Shown here: one piece after another, positions 37,506-45,655 of the stretch
Layout of the letters: the number at the start of each line of letters is the position of its first letter
Numbering within the stretch: position 1 is the stretch's first letter
From: Olsenella uli
GTDB lineage: Bacteria; Actinomycetota; Coriobacteriia; Coriobacteriales; Atopobiaceae
Length of the DNA stretch: 64,000 nucleotides
NCBI RefSeq assembly: GCF_016900775.1
Contig: NZ_JACJKN010000001.1
Coordinates: 186,001-250,000 of the forward strand
Direction of reading: 5' to 3'
Notes under the pieces: model-generated
What the model was told of the DNA's origin: nothing
The model's database searches: none
The model's input: only the letters and a program-made list of their open reading frames with translations
Position numbers and translations under genes: made by a program

Positions 37506-38270
37506 ATGACCAACCTTGCCAACCAGCTCCGTGCCGCGTTCTTTCTTGCCTCGCGCGATGCCTACGTGAAGGGCGCCTTCGTGCTGCCGGCGTTGCTCGC
37601 CGTGTCGACCATCCTGCTGGTGCTGCTCTTCCCTGACGCCAACATGCACGTGATGTTTGAGTCGGGCCTCCTCGGCATCGTCCGCACGGGTGCCCTCTTC
37701 GGTACTTGCCTCGCCATGGCGGGGATCGTCACGCACGACGTCTCGTCGGGCGGCCTGCGCGCGGCCGTCCTCGTGGGGCGCGGGCGAGAGGGGTACGTGG
37801 CCTCCCGGGCGATCCTGGCGTTGGTGCTCGCGGTTCTTCTCGGCCTGTGGTCGGTGCTGCTGGGCATGGCGCCGCTTCTTGGCCCTCGCGTGGTCTTCGA
37901 GGGGATGCCTGCGGGCGAGCTGGCGCTCCGCGTGGCGGCCCACATCCTGGTGGGCTGGACGTACGCCGTCTTTGGCATGCTGCTCCTGTGGCTCGCCCGG
38001 AGCCCCCGTGGCTTTGCCTCAGCGTTCTTCGCGGCGGTCATCCTGGGCGCGGGGGTGCTCAACGCGCTGCTCCTCGTGCTGGTGGCGGTGCTCATCCCGC
38101 TCTCCCAGGAGCTCGCCTTCGGGGCGTTCCAGCTTATCGTTCCCATCTTGCCGAGCAGCCTGCTCGGCGACGCCTTCGTGGCCGACGCCCGCCTCGTCGT
38201 GCTGCCCGTCGCCTACGTCATCGTCTTCTGGGCGCTCTCGCGCCGCGTGATGGTGCGGGCCCCGCTCTAG
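37506..38270 (+). CDS. ABC-2-type permease, first subunit
   Basis: A 254-residue membrane protein with about six helices, of the ABC-2/LanE-like type. The ATG at 37506 is chosen; a GTG at 37497 that overlaps the ATPase stop is also possible. It shares its opening residues NLANQLRAAFF with the next gene's ANQLRAALY, so the two permeases arose by duplication. Confidence 0.85.
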   Translation: MTNLANQLRAAFFLASRDAYVKGAFVLPALLAVSTILLVLLFPDANMHVMFESGLLGIVRTGALFGTCLAMAGIVTHDVSSGGLRAAVLVGRGREGYVASRAILALVLAVLLGLWSVLLGMAPLLGPRVVFEGMPAGELALRVAAHILVGWTYAVFGMLLLWLARSPRGFASAFFAAVILGAGVLNALLLVLVAVLIPLSQELAFGAFQLIVPILPSSLLGDAFVADARLVVLPVAYVIVFWALSRRVMVRAPL

Positions 38271-38289
38271 ACCAAAAGGAGGTCCCACC

Positions 38290-39051
38290 ATGGCAAACCA
38301 GCTTCGCGCCGCACTCTATGCGCTCGTGCGCAACTACCGGACGTGGGTCGCGCTCGCTCTCGTCGTGCTCGGCAAGGCGTATGCCGCCTGGAGCGTGACG
38401 CAGGGGGTGACCTACGGCCTGCAGGACTCGCTCTTCCGCGACAAGGCGCTCCTGCTCGTCGTCCTCTTTGCGGGGGCGGGGGTCGCGGCCTTCGACCAGC
38501 GCGGTGGCGCCCTGCGCTCGGCGTGCTGCACGGAGCGCGGACGGGCGGGCTATGTGGCCTCGCGCTTCGTGGCGGCGGCCGCGCTCGCCCTGGGCCTGCT
38601 CGCAGTGGCGGCGGCGCTGGACGTAATCGCCGGCGCGCTGGTGCCGGGCGCGTCCGTCATCGCCGCGTCCCCGGCGATGTGCGCCCCGGGCCGGGTGCTC
38701 GCCGGCGTGCTCACGTACCTCACGGTCGCGGAGGTCGGCTTTGTGGCGGGCCTCGTCACGAGGAGCCAGAGCGCGATTGCGGCAACGGGCCTCGTTGTCG
38801 TGGCATTCCTCGTGCTCTGCGTGCTCGTGCTGATCGTCGTGCCGGAGGGCTCGCCCACGCCCCTTGGGATGACGCTCTCCGAGGCCATCGGCTTCGCGCT
38901 GCCCCTCGAGGGCCTCAAGGCCGACGTGATGTTCGCGATGGCCGCGCGGCTCATGCCGCTCGACCCCCTGCGCGCCTTCGTGGTGCCCCTGGCGTGGCTG
39001 GCGGGACTCCTCGCGCTGGCGCGCTCCGCAATGGCGAGAAGGACGGTGTGA
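38290..39051 (+). CDS. ABC-2-type permease, second subunit
   Basis: A 253-residue membrane protein with about six helices, paralogous to the gene before it. AAAAGGAGG precedes the ATG. Together the two probably form a heterodimeric channel, as LanE and LanG do in lantibiotic immunity. The stop overlaps the region of the kinase start, indicating coupling. Confidence 0.85.
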   Translation: MANQLRAALYALVRNYRTWVALALVVLGKAYAAWSVTQGVTYGLQDSLFRDKALLLVVLFAGAGVAAFDQRGGALRSACCTERGRAGYVASRFVAAAALALGLLAVAAALDVIAGALVPGASVIAASPAMCAPGRVLAGVLTYLTVAEVGFVAGLVTRSQSAIAATGLVVVAFLVLCVLVLIVVPEGSPTPLGMTLSEAIGFALPLEGLKADVMFAMAARLMPLDPLRAFVVPLAWLAGLLALARSAMARRTV

Positions 39052-39053
39052 CG

Positions 39054-39914
39054 ATGAGAGGGGACGGCCTCCTCTCGGCTCGTGCCCGCGACCTCGCGCG
39101 GCTGGCGGAGCTGCTCGATCGCGCCGCCGTCTCTCCCGCCCCTCGTGCGCGCCTGGAGTCCGCGGACCCGGCGGTGGTGGCGCTCGCCCGGGCGGTGGAC
39201 CGCCACCTGGACGCGGACCTCGAGCGAGACCTGGAGCGTCGTCGTGCGGACGAGCGCTTCCGCGAGCAGCTCGCGGCGCTCAGCCACGACATCCGCACGC
39301 CGCTCGCCGGCGCCCAGGGCTATCTGCAGCTCGCCCGCCGCACTGCTGACCCGGAGCGTGCCGTCCGCTACCTCGAGGGTGCCGAGAAGCGCCTCGCGGC
39401 CATGCGCGTGCTCGTGGACGACCTCTTCACCTACGCCCGCGCCGCAGACCCGTCCTGGCGGCCCGAGCTCGTCCCGTGCGACCTCGCCGTCACGGTGACG
39501 GACGCGCTTGCCGCCCGATACGAGGACTTTTCCGCGCGCGGCTGGGATCCGGACGTGCGCCTGGGACGGAGCGAGCTCGTGCTCGCGGCTCCCGACGCGC
39601 TTACCCGGGTGGTGGGCAACCTGCTGGAGAACGCGCTTGCCCACGGCAGCGGCGCCCCGCTCGTCCGTCTGGAAGGAACGGCTCTCACGGTGGAGAATCC
39701 CGTTGCGCCCGCCGACGCCGCCCGGATAGACCCCGCGCGCCTGACGGAGCGCTTCTACCAGGGGGACGCCTCGCGCAGCGCCGGCGGCAGCGGCCTGGGC
39801 CTTGCCGTCGCTCGCTCGCTTGCGGAGGCGATGGGCGGCACGCTGACGGTGGGCGTGGACGCGGGGGACGCGCCGTTCTTCTCGGCACGGCTCGAGCTGC
39901 GGCCTGCCCCCTAG
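39054..39914 (+). CDS. Membrane-less sensor histidine kinase
   Basis: A 286-residue kinase. The H-box ALSHDIRTPLAG lies near residue 81, with the N-box NLLENALAHG and G-box GGSGLGLAVARSLAEAMGG after it. The first 65 residues are charged and helical, with no membrane segment or PAS/GAF domain visible. It must therefore sense through a partner, most simply the permeases encoded just upstream. Its response regulator is at 35697. The ATG at 39054 follows the permease stop directly; GTG at 39048 is an alternative. Confidence 0.88.
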   Translation: MRGDGLLSARARDLARLAELLDRAAVSPAPRARLESADPAVVALARAVDRHLDADLERDLERRRADERFREQLAALSHDIRTPLAGAQGYLQLARRTADPERAVRYLEGAEKRLAAMRVLVDDLFTYARAADPSWRPELVPCDLAVTVTDALAARYEDFSARGWDPDVRLGRSELVLAAPDALTRVVGNLLENALAHGSGAPLVRLEGTALTVENPVAPADAARIDPARLTERFYQGDASRSAGGSGLGLAVARSLAEAMGGTLTVGVDAGDAPFFSARLELRPAP

Positions 39915-39925
39915 GGAGGGGCCGC

Positions 39926-40016
39926 GCCGCCGGAAAGCGCGCCCGCTGCGGAGGGTGCGCTGTGTCATGTGGGAAGACGCGGCCGGTTTGGCGCAGAGGG
40001 TGCGCTTTCCGGCGGC
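39926..40016. repeat. Inverted-repeat element (GCCGCCGGAAAGCGC ends)
   Basis: Perfect 15-bp ends, GCCGCCGGAAAGCGC (39926-39940) and its inverse (40002-40016), enclose about 60 bp just after the kinase stop. The GGAAAGCGCGCCC end recurs at 60535 before pgi. Confidence 0.65.
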
Positions 40017-40036
40017 GTGCGAGCCAGAGGAGCCCG

Positions 40037-40185
40037 CGGTTGGGTGGCATCCTTGATGGAGCGCCCCCGGTGCCCGCATCCACAAGACCGCCCGGCGAGA
40101 AGAACGTCTCTGCAGGTCGTTCTTCTCGCCGGGCGGTCATTGTGGTCCGGATGGATGCCCATGCATCAAGGGTGCCACCCAATCG
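40037..40185. repeat. GATTGGGTGGCAT element with nested 21-bp hairpin
   Basis: Outer ends at 40037-40058 and 40164-40185 are near-perfect inverted repeats containing TTGGGTGGCA. Inside, a 21-bp perfect hairpin (40086-40106 / 40118-40138, GGCGAGAAGAACG core) could end transcripts from the kinase gene and from lacC. Related ends occur at 41762-41914. Confidence 0.75.
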
Positions 40186-40210
40186 GAGGGTGGTTGCGCT
40201 GGTGCCGGCT

Positions 40211-41146
40211 CTACGCTACGCGCTCCACGCTGGTGCCCGCGCGCAGCTCGTCGGCCACGGCCATGTCGAAGTGGCCGGTCGAGGGGGTGAGGCAGTTGGC
40301 GGAGGCGCAGGCCATGGCAAAGGCGAGCTGGTCCTCCACGGCCATGCCGCGCGCCATGGCCACGGCGAAGGCGCCCACCATCGTGTCGCCGGAGCCCACG
40401 GGGTTCACCACGTCGATCTTAGGAGCCCGCCCGCGGAAGACGCCGTCCGCGCAGGCCATCACGGAGCCGTCGCCGCCCAGGGAGACCACGACCTTTTCGA
40501 TGCCGTAGGTCTCGTGCACCTCGCGCGCGGCGGCGTAGATCTCGTCGATGGACTCGGGCTTGCGGCCCAGAATCGCCTGGATCTCGTCCGTGTTGGGCTT
40601 GATCATCGCGGGCCGCGCGGGAAGGCTGCCCACGAGGAGGGCCCCCGAGGTGTCCAGGATCGCCGGCTTGCCCGCCGCGCGCACGATCTCCACGAGCTCG
40701 CGGTAGATGGCGTCGCCGCAGCCCTTGGGCACGCTTCCGTTGAAGGTCACCACGTCGGCGCGCGCGGCGATCTGGCCGACCTTCTCGCGCACGGCGGCGA
40801 CCTCGTCGGCCGTCACGGGGCGACCGGGCTCGAGGAACTCCGTCGAGCGCCCGTCGGGCTCCAGGACGTTGATGCAGCAGCGCGTCTCGGTGGCCACGTG
40901 GACGAAGTCGTGCTCGATGCCGTCGGCGTCCAGGAGCTCGCAGAGGAGCCGGCCGTTGTTGCCGCCCACAAAGCCCGTGGCCACGATCTTCTCGCCGCAG
41001 GTGGCCACCGCGCGGGCGGCGTTGAGTCCCTTGCCGCCGGCGTTGTCGATGCACGTCTCAACGCGCATGACGGTGCCGTCGACGAGCGGGCAGGAAAGCT
41101 GGTAGGCCTTGTCGATGGAGCTGTTGAGCGTGACGGTAGAGATCAT
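40211..41146 (-). CDS. lacC: Tagatose-6-phosphate kinase, PfkB family
   Basis: A 311-residue PfkB/1-phosphofructokinase-type kinase. It has the N-terminal TVTLNSSIDKAY, the GGKGLNAARAV glycine motif and the catalytic GSGDTMVGAF near 252. FruK has similar sequence, but the neighbours lacB and lacA point to tagatose 6-phosphate, phosphorylated to tagatose 1,6-bisphosphate. GAAGGAG precedes the ATG at 41146. The orphan EIIB gene starts divergently 104 bp away. Confidence 0.82.
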   Translation of the reverse strand: MISTVTLNSSIDKAYQLSCPLVDGTVMRVETCIDNAGGKGLNAARAVATCGEKIVATGFVGGNNGRLLCELLDADGIEHDFVHVATETRCCINVLEPDGRSTEFLEPGRPVTADEVAAVREKVGQIAARADVVTFNGSVPKGCGDAIYRELVEIVRAAGKPAILDTSGALLVGSLPARPAMIKPNTDEIQAILGRKPESIDEIYAAAREVHETYGIEKVVVSLGGDGSVMACADGVFRGRAPKIDVVNPVGSGDTMVGAFAVAMARGMAVEDQLAFAMACASANCLTPSTGHFDMAVADELRAGTSVERVA

Positions 41147-41250
41147 GGCGTCTCCTTCTGGGTCATTGCGGCGTGTCCTCACTGCATCTTATCCCGTTGC
41201 GTGCGGGTAAGATAGAAACCACTGGGGTACCACTGGGAGAAAGGCCGGAA

Positions 41251-41724
41251 ATGACGGGGCCCGACGGCACGTTCGTGCGCATCGACAGCCGCCTCGTGCA
41301 CGGGCAGGTGGCGGCCGCGTGGGTGCGCGCGCTCGGTGCGCGCCGCATCGTCGTGGCCAACGACGAGGTCGCCGCCAACCCCATGCGGCAGCGCGTGATG
41401 CGCATGGCCGTCCCCCAGGGGGTCGAGGCGCTCTTCCAGGGCGTGGCCGAGGCGGCGGGCACGCTCCGGGCGTCAGGCGGTACCCCGACGCTCGCGGTGG
41501 TGGAGACGCCCGCGGATGCCCTCGCGCTCGTGGAGGCGGGGGTGCGCCCGCGGGCGGTCAACGTGGGCAACCTGCACATGGCGGCCGGCAAGCGCCGGGT
41601 TGCCCCGGCGGTGGCCGTTGACGAGCGCGACCTCGCCGCCCTGCGCGCCCTGCGCGAGCGCGGCGTTGAGCTGACGGCGCGGCGCACCCCCGCGTCGCCG
41701 TCTGCCGGGCTCGACTGGCTGTAG
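41251..41724 (+). CDS. Orphan PTS mannose-family EIIB
   Basis: A 157-residue EIIB with the phosphorylation site His17 in RIDSRLVHGQ. The ATG at 41251 follows GGGAGAAAGG; the frame upstream is not used. There is no IIC or IID gene adjacent: it stands alone, divergent from lacC and convergent with lacB. It may serve the permease at 45656-47298 as a second IIB, or act as a regulatory phosphocarrier. The C-terminus is shorter and more Arg/Ala-rich than that of the other two IIB proteins here. Confidence 0.85.
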   Translation: MTGPDGTFVRIDSRLVHGQVAAAWVRALGARRIVVANDEVAANPMRQRVMRMAVPQGVEALFQGVAEAAGTLRASGGTPTLAVVETPADALALVEAGVRPRAVNVGNLHMAAGKRRVAPAVAVDERDLAALRALRERGVELTARRTPASPSAGLDWL

Positions 41725-41761
41725 CGGGCGCGCCGCGCGTCACCCCCGCAGAACCCGGGTG

Positions 41762-41914
41762 CGATTGGGTGGCATGTTTGATGTCCCCGCCGGCTCTTCG
41801 CCGAGTTCTTCTCGCTTTTTAATGCGATGGTTTATTGTTCTGCGCTGTTTTGGCGTCGATTGGGTGGCATATCTTATAAAGAAACGGATTGATATAAGGA
41901 ATGCCACCCAATCG
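41762..41914. repeat. GATTGGGTGGCAT repeats in an AT-rich gap
   Basis: CGATTGGGTGGCAT occurs directly at 41762 and 41857 and inverted at 41901-41914. The last two form a hairpin (41857-41878 / 41893-41914). The interior is much more AT-rich than the rest of the window. It separates the orphan EIIB from lacB and matches the element at 40037. Confidence 0.75.
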
Positions 41915-41969
41915 CCAGAGGTTTGCGTTCGACGGCGGCCTGCGGGCGACGCCGGGGAGAGCGCGGGGG

Positions 41970-42491
41970 CTAGTCGTGGTACTCGCCGCGGTCCCACTTC
42001 TCCAGGAACTCGTCAAAGAAGTGCGGGTCCGCCTGGGCCTCGGCGTCGCAGCCGGCCTCGATGGCGTCGATCTTGGCGACGAGGGCGTCGCGCTCGGGCG
42101 TGGGCTGGTAGCTCGCGGCGAGGAACGCGTCCACGATGTCGGCGATGAGGAACTCGCCGGTGATCTTGCCGCCAAAGCCGATGACGTTGGCGTTCAGGCA
42201 CTCGCGGGCGTGCACGGCGGTGGACATGTCGCGGACGAGCGCGCAGCGGGCGCCCGGGACCTTGTTCACGGCGTTGGTGATGCCCACGCCCGTGCCGCAC
42301 ATGACCACGCCGGCGTCGGCCTCGCCGGAGGCGACCTTCTCGCCCACGGCCTTGCCGTAGATGGGGTAGTGGGTGCGCGCGTGATCGTAGGTGCCGCAGT
42401 CGATGACGGTGTGGCCGCAGGCCTTGAGGTGGTCGGAGATGGCCATCTTCTCGTTGGTGACAATATGATCGCAGCCGATCGCGATGATCAT
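41970..42491 (-). CDS. lacB: Galactose-6-phosphate isomerase subunit B
   Basis: A 173-residue RpiB/LacAB-family isomerase subunit. The N-terminal [20 protein letters not shown] and the segments [18 protein letters not shown] and [15 protein letters not shown] are specific to LacB, as is the C-terminal [12 protein letters not shown]. With LacA it converts galactose 6-phosphate to tagatose 6-phosphate. AAGGAGG precedes the ATG at 42491, 62 bp after lacA. Confidence 0.93.
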   Translation of the reverse strand: MIIAIGCDHIVTNEKMAISDHLKACGHTVIDCGTYDHARTHYPIYGKAVGEKVASGEADAGVVMCGTGVGITNAVNKVPGARCALVRDMSTAVHARECLNANVIGFGGKITGEFLIADIVDAFLAASYQPTPERDALVAKIDAIEAGCDAEAQADPHFFDEFLEKWDRGEYHD

Positions 42492-42553
42492 GGTGAGTCC
42501 TCCTTGGGTCTTGGGTCTTGGGTCTTGGCGCCGGAGCTGGGTCAACGCGCCTG

Positions 42554-42982
42554 CTAGGCCATCTTGTTGAGCATGTCCACGCGGATCTGGTGGCGGCCGC
42601 CGGCGTAGGGCTCAGACAGGAACTCGCGCACGATCCCGCGGGCGATCTCGTCGCCCACGACGGCAGAGCCCATGGTGATGAGGCGCGCGTTGTTGTGCTG
42701 GCGCGTCATGAAGGCGGAGCGCTCGTCGGAGCACTCGCAGGCAACCATGCCCTTGACCTTGCAGGCGGCCATGTAGGAGCCGTCGCCGTAGCGGTCGAAG
42801 GCAAAGCCGAGGCTGTCGGGGTTCTCAAGCAGGTCGCGCGCGACAGCGAGGGTGGAGTCCACGAGGTCCGCGGCCGGCTCCTCGCTCTTGTCCACGACCT
42901 CGTGACCGAGCTCCGCGAGGTAGGCCTTGACCGTCTCCTTGAGCGGCATGCCCTCAGCGTCAGATCCGATGACGATTCTCAT
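42554..42982 (-). CDS. lacA: Galactose-6-phosphate isomerase subunit A
   Basis: A 142-residue LacA subunit. It begins [11 protein letters not shown] and ends [14 protein letters not shown], both typical of Lac[18 protein letters not shown] lies in the middle. It forms the active enzyme with LacB. Upstream at 43059-43066 lies TTCGAACA, shared with the promoters of the DeoR repressor and the PTS operon. Confidence 0.93.
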   Translation of the reverse strand: MRIVIGSDAEGMPLKETVKAYLAELGHEVVDKSEEPAADLVDSTLAVARDLLENPDSLGFAFDRYGDGSYMAACKVKGMVACECSDERSAFMTRQHNNARLITMGSAVVGDEIARGIVREFLSEPYAGGRHQIRVDMLNKMA

Positions 42983-43058
42983 AGCTGTCCTTTCCCCAGG
43001 ATGGCCTGCAAAGGTGAATCTGCGAGAAGTGTACTCGATTTCATTTGCTTCAAACAGA

Positions 43059-43066
43059 TTCGAACA
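43059..43066. promoter_or_regulatory. Candidate DeoR operator before lacA
   Basis: TTCGAACA, inside the AT-rich patch 43038-43070, lies about 77 bp before the lacA start. A TACACT-like -10 is at 43033-43028 on the minus strand. The same octamer is in the DeoR promoter at 44257-44264. Confidence 0.5.
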
Positions 43067-43117
43067 AATTGGCACGATGCCGCTGTGGGGAGGATTCCGC
43101 CGGCGGCTGCGGGGCCG

Positions 43118-43420
43118 CCGTGCGGCGGGCGCGGTTCGGGGAACGTCGCGACGGCTCCGCACAGCGGTTGCGCGGAGGTTTGGCGACGGATGCGGCGAGA
43201 AGAACGTCGCGGCCGCTCCACACAGCCTTCCGCGGAGGTTTGGCGACAAACGCGGCGTGGGGAACGTCGCATCCGCTCCGCATAGCGGACGTGCGGGGGT
43301 TCGGCGACGGATGCGGTGTGGGGGACGTCGCGGCGGCCCCGCACAGCGGACGTGCGGAGGCCTGGCGACAAACGCGGCGAGAAGAACGTCGCCACGGCCC
43401 CGCACAGCGGCGCGCAGGGA
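43118..43420. repeat. Tandem 60-61-bp repeats
   Basis: Four units begin at 43178, 43238, 43299 and 43360, each with GGCGAC near the start, GAACGTCGC or GGACGTCGC in the middle, and CGCACAGCGGA-like ends. A degenerate fifth lies at 43118-43177. Units differ by several bases. They occupy the gap between lacA and the DeoR stop. The frame is not conserved as protein. Confidence 0.8.
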
Positions 43421-43463
43421 GCCTGCCGGCAGCCGGGTTCTTCTCGCCGTCTGGGCGCGTGCC

Positions 43464-44228
43464 CTAGAACAGCACCCGCGCGTGCGCGCGGAGCGCCTCG
43501 AGCTCCTCGGGGTCCACGCCGTCGTCGCAGATCACGGTGTCCTCGGGCCTGAGCGAGAAGAAGGAGTAGAACCCGCGCGAGCCGATCTTGCTGCTGTCGG
43601 CGAGCACGAAGCACTCCGTGGCGTGGTCGAAGACGGTGCTGTAGAGCCTGCCGGCGTCGAGCGTGCTCGTGAAGAGCCGGCCGTCGCGCAGGGCGTCGAC
43701 GCCGATGAAGGCCTTGTCAAAGCCGAGCGAGGCGAGCGCGTTCTCGGTGATGGGCCCCATGAAGGTGCCGGACCTTGGGCGATAGGTGCCGCCGAGCATG
43801 ATGATCTCGCGGATGTCGCCGTCGACGAAGAGATTGAAGATCGGAAGGCTGTTGGTCACGATGCGCAGCGGGATGACGGGCAGAAACTGCGCGGCGAGCT
43901 CGACGGTGGTGCTGGAGCCCAGAAAGATCGTGTCCCCCTCGCTCACGAGCGAGGCCGCGACCTTGGCGATCTTGGTCTTCTCCTCTATGTGGAGAAGCTG
44001 GCGCTCAAGGTGGGCGGACTCGCGGATGAGCGCCCGGTCGCGCACGCCCTCGGACGTCTTGGCCCCGCCCCTCAGGCGCTCGATGCGCCCCTCGTCCGAG
44101 AGCTCCTCGAGGTCGCGCCGCACGGTCATGTCCGAGACGCCGAGCGTGGTGGCGATCTCGTGCACCGAGACGGTGCCGCGTACGCGGCACATCTCTACGA
44201 TCCGGTCCTGTCGCTCGGCCTTGAGCAT
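43464..44228 (-). CDS. DeoR-family repressor (LacR-like)
   Basis: A 254-residue DeoR/LacR-type repressor; the ATG at 44228 gives the usual [12 protein letters not shown] start, and a GTG five codons earlier is possible. The winged helix is at 1-60 ([21 protein letters not shown]) and ends with [10 protein letters not shown]. The C-terminal sugar-phosphate domain has [12 protein letters not shown] and IVTNSL. It lies between lacAB and the PTS operon and probably controls both, with tagatose 6-phosphate as the expected inducer by analogy with LacR. Confidence 0.9.
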   Translation of the reverse strand: MLKAERQDRIVEMCRVRGTVSVHEIATTLGVSDMTVRRDLEELSDEGRIERLRGGAKTSEGVRDRALIRESAHLERQLLHIEEKTKIAKVAASLVSEGDTIFLGSSTTVELAAQFLPVIPLRIVTNSLPIFNLFVDGDIREIIMLGGTYRPRSGTFMGPITENALASLGFDKAFIGVDALRDGRLFTSTLDAGRLYSTVFDHATECFVLADSSKIGSRGFYSFFSLRPEDTVICDDGVDPEELEALRAHARVLF

Positions 44229-44243
44229 GGGGTCTTCCGTCAC

Positions 44244-44500
44244 CTCCGCATGACTGTTCGAACAACACTATACCGGGCGAGTCGCACATCGCGTCCGCAA
44301 GCTGACAACTTTTGACAACTTGCAGATTTTCCTTCGAGCGGCAGCTCTATCGGTACGGTCGCCGACGATTCCCTACCGTCCGCCCCCATTCTTACGCTGA
44401 GATGACGAGTTACACACACAAATTCCGAACATTTGGATACCATCATTCCGAACAGAAACGAACAATTTAAATCCAATTCTGTTCTGTTATGAAAAAAGAG
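44244..44500. promoter_or_regulatory. Divergent control region with TTCGAACA-type operators
   Basis: A perfect palindrome TGTTCGAACA lies at 44255-44264, next to TATAGT (minus strand) and close to the DeoR start. On the PTS side, TTCCGAACA occurs at 44423-44431 and 44446-44454, 23 bp apart, with ACGAACA at 44458-44464. The AT-rich stretch is unlike the surrounding DNA. Together with 43059 they suggest one DeoR regulon. Confidence 0.6.
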
Positions 44501-44534
44501 CGGCCGCACGGCCGCGCGGAGGAGAGGAAGCACC

Positions 44535-44975
44535 ATGAGGGTAGGCGTCATCGTTGCGAGCCACGGCGAGTTTGCGCGGGCGGCGCTCGGCAGCGTCGAG
44601 ATGGTCGCCGGCCCCCAGCAGGACGTGCGCGCGCTCGCGCTCACGGCGAACAAGTCGGCCGAGGCGTTCGAGGCGGAGTTCGCCCAGGCCTACGAGGAGC
44701 TCAGGGCCACCTGCGACCTCATCGTCACCATCTGCGACATCCATGGCGGCACCCCGTTCAACGTCATCTCGCGCAGCATCCTCAAGGGCATGGATATGGT
44801 CGCCTTCACCGGCCTGAGCCTGCCCGTCCTCATAGAGCTCCTGCTCTCCCGCGACCAGGCCGCGGACGCCGACGAGATTCGCCAGCTCATCGAGGCGGCG
44901 CACGCCCAGACCCTCGCCGAGATCAAGGTCGAGATGGCCCAGGACGGCTCTGACGAGGACGACCTCGACCTCTAG
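44535..44975 (+). CDS. PTS mannose-family EIIA
   Basis: A 146-residue EIIA (AgaF/ManX type). The phosphorylation site is His10 in VIVASHGEFA, and the CDIHGGTPFNV segment is typical. It is the first gene of the sulfatase-PTS operon and may also supply the upstream glycosaminoglycan PTS, which lacks its own EIIA in this window. AGGAGAGGAAG precedes the ATG. Confidence 0.93.
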   Translation: MRVGVIVASHGEFARAALGSVEMVAGPQQDVRALALTANKSAEAFEAEFAQAYEELRATCDLIVTICDIHGGTPFNVISRSILKGMDMVAFTGLSLPVLIELLLSRDQAADADEIRQLIEAAHAQTLAEIKVEMAQDGSDEDDLDL

Positions 44976-45061
44976 CCCGCGCGCCACCGGCACCAGGCCC
45001 GTCCGGAGCGCCCCGCGGGCCCCAGGCACCAAACGAAAGCCCCAGAGAAAGGGAGAAGAAC

Positions 45062-45550
45062 ATGGCACTCAAGCTCGTTGACATCGATGACCGCCTCATC
45101 CACGGCCAGCTGGCGTCCACGTGGATCCCGGACAACAGCATCGAGTCCGTGATCATCGTGGATGACAAGGTCGCCAACGACCCGGTGCAGAAGTCCGTCG
45201 CGGGGCTTGCCGTCCCCAAGGTCAAGGTCTCGGTCTTTGGCGTCGACAAGTTCATCGACGTCCTCAAGAAGACCACGCTCAAGAAGGTGACGATGGTGCT
45301 CTTCACCAACCCCATCGACGCCCTCAGGATGCACGAGAACGGCCTGCCGTTCGACTACCTCAACGTCTCCGGCATGCGCTACAACGACCAGCGCACGCGC
45401 CTGCACAAGAACATGTCCGTGACCCCCGAGGAGCGCGCGGCGTTTGAGCAGCTCATCGCCATGGGCGTCGAGTGCTGGATGCAGCCCACCACGCGCGACC
45501 CCAAGGTCTCCGTCTCCGAGCTGCTCACCGGCGCGCACGCGGAGGCCTAG
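45062..45550 (+). CDS. PTS mannose-family EIIB
   Basis: A 162-residue EIIB with His14 in DIDDRLIHGQ. It transfers phosphate to the sugar entering through IIC-IID. Same operon as EIIA with 86 bp between. Of the three IIB proteins in the window this is the one nearest a full permease of its own. Confidence 0.93.
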   Translation: MALKLVDIDDRLIHGQLASTWIPDNSIESVIIVDDKVANDPVQKSVAGLAVPKVKVSVFGVDKFIDVLKKTTLKKVTMVLFTNPIDALRMHENGLPFDYLNVSGMRYNDQRTRLHKNMSVTPEERAAFEQLIAMGVECWMQPTTRDPKVSVSELLTGAHAEA

Positions 45551-45655
45551 CGCCGCCCCCGCGCGGCCGGGCCCGGCGGCCGGGCACCACAAGGCACCGT
45601 CGGCGCGGAGAGGGCGCGCCGTCAGCATGCGACGACTTCGTCAGAAGGAGGAGAA

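Noticed and set aside
41970-42982. Reading the two RpiB-family genes as the DhuI isomerase of glycosaminoglycan breakdown
   Set aside because: The two proteins match LacA and LacB over their full lengths and form the usual pair next to lacC. DhuI has the same fold but is a single gene near the lyase cluster.
43118-43420. Possible CRISPR array in the 60-bp repeats
   Set aside because: The repeats are contiguous, diverged, and have no unique spacers; no cas gene is nearby.
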